Positions 31,262 to 36,491 of a DNA stretch of 36,491 nt are shown here, one piece after another (positions within the stretch are counted from its first letter, which is position 1; every line of letters begins with the position of its first letter). The stretch is from a virus: the IMG/VR virus record IMGVR_UViG_3300037882_002570, positions 1 through 36,491 of that record; one strand, given 5' to 3'. A model generated the notes under the pieces. It was not told the DNA's origin. It saw only the letters and a list, made by a program, of their open reading frames with translations, and did not search any database. The position numbers and the translations under genes are program-made.

Positions 31262-32905
31262 ATGGCTGACAAGAACATCGACATCAAGATCAACACGACT
31301 GCCAACACCACGGGTGCGAAGCAGGCGGGAGCGAGTATCCAAGATCTGGAAAACAAGCTGGAGCAACTTCAACAGGAATTGCGACGAGTGCCGGTGGCTG
31401 GTGAGGATTTCACGCGGTTGAGCGGGCAGATCAAAACCGTGCAGAACGATCTGGCCGGTGCTGAGATCCAAGCGCGCAAGCTCGGAGCCACTACCGGCCG
31501 CAACGGTAACGCCGGAATGGCCATGCTGGAGTTTTCCCGCCTCACTGAAGACGCCCAATATGGACTTCGCGGCATCCTCAACAACATACCGACGCTCGTC
31601 ATGCAGCTCGGTGGCACGGCTGGACTGGCTGGCGCTCTGTCGCTCGCTGCCGTAGCTATCACGCAGCTGTGGGAAAGGTTTGGCAGTGGGTCCAAACAAG
31701 CGGGAGATGATCTGGAGGCTTTGAAGGAAAGGGCAAAGGACGTCAAAGATTTCTACGATGGACTAGCTAAGAAAAACATCGAGTTCAACACGAAGGATGC
31801 AGCAGAGGGCGCTCGTGACCTCAAAAATGAAATCCTAAGTATCGGCCAGAACGCAAAGCTCGAGATCGATAAGTCGTCGCTTGAATCGTCGCGTATTGAG
31901 GCAGAGAAGCGCGTGGCGTTGTCGCGTGAATCACTAAAGCTTGCGGAATTGGAAGCGAAAGCATTGCGCGATGGAAATATGACCGCATTACAATTGACTC
32001 TAGCACGCCTCAATACGGCCAAGAATCTTTTAACTATTGAGTATGAAGCAGCGGAGCTGAAGCGTAGAGATGCTGAGAAAGCCGCCAGATCGAAGCTGAC
32101 AACAGCTGTGATTGAAGAGAGCCGCGCAGTGCCGGGCCCTGATGAGCGGCGGCAGGACGTGGTAGATGTAGTGCAAAAGATCGCTGGGGCGGAGCAGATC
32201 TTGAAGCGCGCCATTGATTACCGGCTGAAGCAATTGGCAGAGGCTCAGAAGGCACTGGAAGATGCGAAAAATGTGGCGGCGATTACCGCGGGCACAGATG
32301 GTGAGTTGATCGCAAGCGGCATGGTGGTGAAAGCGGAAGAGCGGGTTAAAAGTTTGAGCAAGCCAGGCACGGAGGAATCAGACGCTCGGCAGATGATCAA
32401 AACCCTGACCAGCGAAGAACTTCCGAAAGCACAAGAGGCACTGAAGGTCAGTGCGGAGGAATTACTGACATTCACAAGGGCGGTAGAGCTCGCCAAATCC
32501 GAATTTGAGCGGGTGGTGTCAGACAACAAGACACAAGGCGCTGCTGAAAAGCAGATTATCACCGACGCCAATCGTCAAATTAATTTGCAGGGAGAGAAAG
32601 ATCTGACGCAGGTCGCGGCAAAGGAACTGGATGACATTGCCACGGCCGCAGAGAAGGGCGGAAATGCCGAACTCAAACCAGCGGTGGAAAAGATTCGCGC
32701 AATTCTGCAAGATGGCGTGATCACGCTGGATGAGTTGAAAGGGTTGGACCTGCTGATGGCGCAGAACAACCGGATGCTGATGGGGCTTGGTGGTGACATT
32801 ACCAAACAACTCGAAGATGCCAACCGCGCCATCGATGAACTGCGCCGCCAGATCCAGCAGATCCAAGCCACAAGCACCCCAACCGATAACCGGACCAAAG
32901 GATGA
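31262..32905 (+). CDS. Tape measure protein (short)
   Basis: A 547-residue, mainly helical protein with a hydrophobic stretch at about 110-140 (ILNNIPTLVMQLGGTAGLAGALSLAAVAI) and a coiled-coil body rich in Glu/Lys/Ala. This combination is typical of phage tape measure proteins, which set tail length. At roughly 0.15 nm per residue the tail would be about 80 nm, short for a siphovirus. It overlaps the next gene by four bases. A podovirus internal protein is less likely given the neighbours. Confidence 0.75.
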   Translation: MADKNIDIKINTTANTTGAKQAGASIQDLENKLEQLQQELRRVPVAGEDFTRLSGQIKTVQNDLAGAEIQARKLGATTGRNGNAGMAMLEFSRLTEDAQYGLRGILNNIPTLVMQLGGTAGLAGALSLAAVAITQLWERFGSGSKQAGDDLEALKERAKDVKDFYDGLAKKNIEFNTKDAAEGARDLKNEILSIGQNAKLEIDKSSLESSRIEAEKRVALSRESLKLAELEAKALRDGNMTALQLTLARLNTAKNLLTIEYEAAELKRRDAEKAARSKLTTAVIEESRAVPGPDERRQDVVDVVQKIAGAEQILKRAIDYRLKQLAEAQKALEDAKNVAAITAGTDGELIASGMVVKAEERVKSLSKPGTEESDARQMIKTLTSEELPKAQEALKVSAEELLTFTRAVELAKSEFERVVSDNKTQGAAEKQIITDANRQINLQGEKDLTQVAAKELDDIATAAEKGGNAELKPAVEKIRAILQDGVITLDELKGLDLLMAQNNRMLMGLGGDITKQLEDANRAIDELRRQIQQIQATSTPTDNRTKG

Positions 32906-34722
32906 GCGACACATGGACCATAGCCGGTCAAGCCGGAAAGAGTGTGAACGCCACGGCGCGTCCATTGGAGGATCTACGCATTCAAGGAATGCGTGTGAAT
33001 TTCCAATCCATGGCGGTGTCTACAATGACATGGATGGTGTGGCTTAAGGACACCACCGAAATCTCAACATACACTCCGGATCTGCGCCAGACGATGACGC
33101 TCTACCTTAACGGAGACAGGTTCTTCACGGGCTGGGTTATCGGCCGCGATCCCCAGCACAGCACTGGCCGCATTGGATACCGCATCACGGTGGCTGATGC
33201 ATGGTATTTCCTCGCCAATACGATGCTTTCCAGCGAGGTGCTGGATGGGACCGGAGCCTCAGCAGAGAGACCGATCTACCTACTGCCAAGCGGATACCTC
33301 GAAGACCATCTACAAAGCGTGGTGTCGCGGGCCGTGGCGCTTGGCATGCCGGTGCAGGCGGGAGCGATGGCGGACGGTTTCGAGGTTCCTCGCCTGAGCA
33401 TGCAAAACCAATCGATTGCAGCATCTCTTGCGGATCTTATGGCATGGATGGCGGATGGGGTGATGTGGCTCGATCACAGCGGATCCGGAGACGTGGCTGT
33501 GAAGATGAGCCGCCGTGGCAGCGCCAGCACGATCACGGTCGAACATGGAACGGCGATCATCACTGCGGTTGACTTGAAACCGCGCGTCGACCTCGAAGTG
33601 GAGCAGGTCAAGCTGGGCACAGCAAAGCGCTACACGTCAGCCAACAAGCGAGTGACGCAGTTCGTGGAAACCAGCGCAGGGTCGATCACCAGTGTGCTGC
33701 CCACGCGAGGTCTGATTGCGATCACGGGTCCGGAGATCAATCTCACACTTCCACAAGACCTCACGGATAGCGTGGAGATCACGGTGGCAACTCTCACGGC
33801 AACTGCAGCGCTTCAGCATGCGCACGAGCTGCTTCGACAAGCAGGCGCGCCGTATCCAGAGGCGACATTGGAGCAACTCACGGAAGGCGCATTTGGAGCG
33901 ACCATGACCTATCCGCAGGATCCGCTGATTACCATGACGGACCCGGATGGAAACGTGCTCTCGACGGCAGACTGGCCGCATTTTCTCACACAAGGAGAGC
34001 CGAGGGATTGGTGGACCAAGGACGGCATCGAATACATTCAGGCGCGCGTCACAGCAACCGTCATGTCCACATGGACCGATCCCGACATTTACGCAACCAT
34101 CCCGGATCCTCCCAAGTGGGCGCGCCTGGTGGGAGCAAGGCAACGCAGCATCATCCGGTGGGTGAATGGCATCGTGGGCGGCGACACCGAGCTTTTGGTG
34201 GTATGGGAAGCCACCATTTCCGCAAGCGTTTGGGCCGTGCGCGGCCTCACTTCCGGCACACTGATCCGCAAGGAAGATTGGGGATGGTTCAACCCTCCTC
34301 CTGGCCTCGCCGCCAATTTACTTGCCAGTCAAAATTTCGTCCCATGGGAAGGATCGGTGACAACAGTGCAGGAGGTTCTCGCGCACAACAATCCGGTTGG
34401 ATCCAAGCTCAACATCACCGAATGGGTGCCGGAGACCGCTACCATGGGAGCTCTGATCACCGGATGCACGATCATCCCGCGCACTGGGGAGGTTGTTTAC
34501 CAATGCGGACCGCCACTGCGTCACAGCTTCCTCGATCTGGTCAACCGGTTTCGCCAATCCGGATCTGACAATTATTTCTGGTTGGCCGATCCGGATGACG
34601 ACGGCAGCACGGCCGGCGGATGGACCGATCCGGAGGCAGGCCCACCAGACAACGCAACAATCACCGAGGGCGGCGATCCCGAGCTCACCGAAGGCGGCGA
34701 CTACACTCTCGACGAATCATAA
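32902..34722 (+). CDS. Tail hub / distal tail protein
   Basis: A 606-residue protein directly after the tape measure gene, where the distal tail or hub protein normally lies. The N-terminus is strand-rich (Ala/Thr/Val, WTIAGQAGKSVNATAR), with later mixed regions and a C-terminal acidic, Gly-rich tail (EGGDPELTEGGDY). No lysozyme-like motif was seen. It probably forms the tail tip and carries the fibres. Confidence 0.65.
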   Translation: MSDTWTIAGQAGKSVNATARPLEDLRIQGMRVNFQSMAVSTMTWMVWLKDTTEISTYTPDLRQTMTLYLNGDRFFTGWVIGRDPQHSTGRIGYRITVADAWYFLANTMLSSEVLDGTGASAERPIYLLPSGYLEDHLQSVVSRAVALGMPVQAGAMADGFEVPRLSMQNQSIAASLADLMAWMADGVMWLDHSGSGDVAVKMSRRGSASTITVEHGTAIITAVDLKPRVDLEVEQVKLGTAKRYTSANKRVTQFVETSAGSITSVLPTRGLIAITGPEINLTLPQDLTDSVEITVATLTATAALQHAHELLRQAGAPYPEATLEQLTEGAFGATMTYPQDPLITMTDPDGNVLSTADWPHFLTQGEPRDWWTKDGIEYIQARVTATVMSTWTDPDIYATIPDPPKWARLVGARQRSIIRWVNGIVGGDTELLVVWEATISASVWAVRGLTSGTLIRKEDWGWFNPPPGLAANLLASQNFVPWEGSVTTVQEVLAHNNPVGSKLNITEWVPETATMGALITGCTIIPRTGEVVYQCGPPLRHSFLDLVNRFRQSGSDNYFWLADPDDDGSTAGGWTDPEAGPPDNATITEGGDPELTEGGDYTLDES

Positions 34723-34742
34723 AATCTCACACCAGACACACC

Positions 34743-36470
34743 ATGAAGAATACACACATACTTGGAATCATCATCTGGGCGATTAGCGCCCTGCTTCCTG
34801 TTTTTGGACAGGGAGAGAAAGTCAGCGAGCGCACCGCGTTGGCATCAGGAAACCTCGCCCCTGCCACAGACATCCTGCCCATAGTGGATGTGTCCGCTGG
34901 GTCGATCGGATCGAAAAAGATCACAATCAACGATCTTTTTACCGGCTGGGGTTTCACCTCAACCGGTGAAGACATGGCCAAGGCGGCAAACGTGGCAGCC
35001 CAGCGCACCCTACTGGGCCTTGGCACGGCCGCGCTCCTTGATCATGGCACAGGGGTGGGGAATCTAGTGCGCTTGAATGTTTCCACAGGAAACCTCCCTG
35101 CGGTGAATGGCTCACAGCTTACCGATTTGACGCTTGCCAATATCACTCTTGGAACTGGAGCCACGGGAGACATCTACTACCGAAACAGCGGCGGCGTTTT
35201 GACCAAGCTGGCCGTTGGAACGGATGGGCACGTGCTCACTCTTTCCTCCGGCCTTCCCGCGTGGTCCGCAAATGCGCCAAGCCTTGCCAATATCACTCTT
35301 GGAACTGGAGCCACTGGTGACATCTACTATCGAAACAGCGGTGGAGTGCTCACCAAGTTGGCCGCCGGCGCGGATGGTAATGTGCTCACTCTTGCCTCTG
35401 GGCTTCCCTCATGGGCAGCAGGAGGCGGGGGCCTCACCAATTGGACGGATGCGCTGGGCTCCAGCGCCCCGAACGCCACGGTGCCAGTGGCATCTCTGAC
35501 TGCCACGAACGCGGCCACGAACGTGGACGCGGCGATCATCCCAAAAGGCTCAGGCGCGCTCTTGGGGGATCTGCCAGACAGTGCGGCGGCTGGTGGAAAT
35601 AAGCGTGGCACCAATGCGGTGGACTGGCAAACCACCCGCGCGGCAGCCACGGAAGTGGCAAGCGGAGCCACGTCTGTGATCGGTGGCGGATACCGCAACA
35701 CCGCCAGCGGCACCAGTTCTACTGTGGGCGGGGGAGATTGGAGCATCGCCTCCGGCACTACTACCACGATCGGCGGTGGCTACTCGAACACGGCCAGCGA
35801 CACCAACGCGACGGTGGCGGGTGGCCGGTCAAACACGGCCAGCGGTAACAGCTCCACAGTCGGCGGAGGGTTTTCCAACACGGCCAGCGCGGAATACGCG
35901 ACAATCGTCGGCGGCACCGGCAACACTGCCAGCGGAGACACCGCAACGGTGGTGGGCGGAGAGAACAACACGGCGAGCGGAGTCTATGCTTCGGTCAGTG
36001 GATACTATGCCACTACGCGGGGGCTTTACGGCATGCAGGCCAGAGCCGCGGGCAGGTTCGCCGCCCTCGGGGATGCCCAGACAGGCCTGTATCTACTCAG
36101 AGACTCCGTGACCAGTGATACACCAACGGAGATCGCCCTGGGCGACCAGACGCTGGGCTCCACTACCCGCATCGTCCTGCCCAATGATTCCAGCTATGGG
36201 TTCAAGGTGCACGCCGTCGCCAAAATGACCGATGAGGTCACCAAGGTCTGGAGGCAGGAGGGTGCGATCAAACGCGGGGCCAGCGCCGCGACCACCGCCA
36301 TCGTGGGCACGACCACCGAGGCCGTGACCGAGGACGCTGGGGCCTCTGCTTGGGATCTCAACCTTACCGCCGACACGACCAACGGCAGCCTCAAGGTCGA
36401 GGTGGTCGGAAACTCCACCGGAACCACTCGCTTTTTTGTCCGCATCGAGACAGTTGAGCTGACTCATTGA
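34743..36470 (+). CDS. Tail fibre protein with secretion-type N-terminus and YadA-like head repeats
   Basis: A 575-residue fibre. The N-terminus is a classical signal-peptide pattern (charged start, hydrophobic 8-20, then VFGQG before the mature part), odd for a virion protein. Residues about 131-230 form two near-identical 50-residue units (35133-35282 and 35283-35432). Residues about 309-420 hold seven 15-residue repeats of the type TVGGGYSNTASGxxx, like YadA head or trimeric adhesin repeats. The C-terminus is strand-rich and likely a receptor-binding or trimerisation tip. ATG 34743 is preferred over the frame start at 34620, which overlaps the previous gene. It wraps through the circular join to base 78. 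Confidence 0.8.
   Translation: MKNTHILGIIIWAISALLPVFGQGEKVSERTALASGNLAPATDILPIVDVSAGSIGSKKITINDLFTGWGFTSTGEDMAKAANVAAQRTLLGLGTAALLDHGTGVGNLVRLNVSTGNLPAVNGSQLTDLTLANITLGTGATGDIYYRNSGGVLTKLAVGTDGHVLTLSSGLPAWSANAPSLANITLGTGATGDIYYRNSGGVLTKLAAGADGNVLTLASGLPSWAAGGGGLTNWTDALGSSAPNATVPVASLTATNAATNVDAAIIPKGSGALLGDLPDSAAAGGNKRGTNAVDWQTTRAAATEVASGATSVIGGGYRNTASGTSSTVGGGDWSIASGTTTTIGGGYSNTASDTNATVAGGRSNTASGNSSTVGGGFSNTASAEYATIVGGTGNTASGDTATVVGGENNTASGVYASVSGYYATTRGLYGMQARAAGRFAALGDAQTGLYLLRDSVTSDTPTEIALGDQTLGSTTRIVLPNDSSYGFKVHAVAKMTDEVTKVWRQEGAIKRGASAATTAIVGTTTEAVTEDAGASAWDLNLTADTTNGSLKVEVVGNSTGTTRFFVRIETVELTH
35133..35432 (+). repeat. Tandem 150-bp duplication in fibre gene
   Basis: Units 35133-35282 and 35283-35432 encode two near-identical 50-residue segments (beginning LANITLGTGATGDIYYRNSG). 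The opening 30 bases are identical in both units. Such repeats extend fibre shafts. Confidence 0.9.
35670..36003 (+). repeat. Seven 15-residue YadA-like repeats
   Basis: About seven copies of a 45-base unit encode xVGGGxxNTASGxxx. Repeat number may vary between relatives and alter fibre length or binding. The units are degenerate in DNA, so they are probably old. Confidence 0.85.
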
Positions 36471-36491
36471 CGCCAGAAACTCAGCAGGGAC
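36393..36491. repeat. Terminal direct repeat, right copy (circular overlap)
   Basis: Identical to 1-99. It covers the last 78 coding bases of the fibre gene and 21 bases of the leader. See the left copy for the interpretation. Confidence 0.95.

Noticed and set aside
1-36491. CRISPR array, transposase or insertion sequence
   Set aside because: No regularly spaced direct repeats of CRISPR type, no DDE transposase motif and no terminal inverted repeats with target duplications were found. Elements 1 and 2 lack visible target duplications.

Overview
The window is a complete, circularly assembled genome of a temperate tailed phage (about 36.39 kb unique). Bases 36393-36491 are identical to bases 1-99, so the window closes on itself inside the tail-fibre gene. 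The layout indicates a siphovirus: Mu-type head proteins, a short tape measure, no sheath gene recognised, and a tyrosine integrase in place of a transposase. The host cannot be read off the sequence. The GC-rich coding, C/A-rich leaders without Shine-Dalgarno sequences, and the style of the integrase and fibre repeats make a Verrucomicrobiota-like (PVC group) host a weak suggestion only.

Layout: 1-3386 holds the end of the fibre gene, a row of overlapping tail-tip or fibre accessory genes (one collagen-like), a small protein with a HExxH motif and a DnaA-C-like helix-turn-helix protein. 3398-4651 is the integration module: an attP whose core is the 3' part of a tRNA-Thr(CGU) gene, flanked by candidate integrase arm sites, followed by the integrase. 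4768-6369 is the lysogeny switch: leftward membrane protein and LexA-like repressor, a short operator region, and rightward small ribbon-helix-helix and excisionase-like genes. 6466-17543 is the early replication, recombination and modification region: OB-fold-like protein, coiled-coil protein, sliding-clamp-like protein, RusA resolvase, C5 cytosine methyltransferase, Pif1-like helicase, SF3/D5-type helicase and AEP-type primase. 17575-19502 encodes the small and large terminase subunits. 19504-21228 has an initiator-type tRNA and lysis genes (holin candidates, DUF1353, amidase). 21287-28005 is the Mu-like head module (portal, MuF fused to a zincin domain, gpG-like, protease/scaffold, decoration, capsid). 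A terminator follows at 28045-28083. 28096-36470 is connector, tail tube, tape measure, hub and fibre.

Genes are tightly coupled, many through 4-base ATGA, GTGA or TTGA overlaps. The least conventional features are: a switch built from two related ribbon-helix-helix proteins, one fused to an S24 peptidase; two ~100-bp inverted-repeat elements with G-rich arms, one beside the helicase/primase genes and one after the integrase; a motif GGGACCACTCC repeated at four late-module leaders at a nearly constant distance from the next start; and an encoded tRNA with initiator-tRNA identity at the head of the lysis operon. Function assignments come from reading the sequence, not from database searches.
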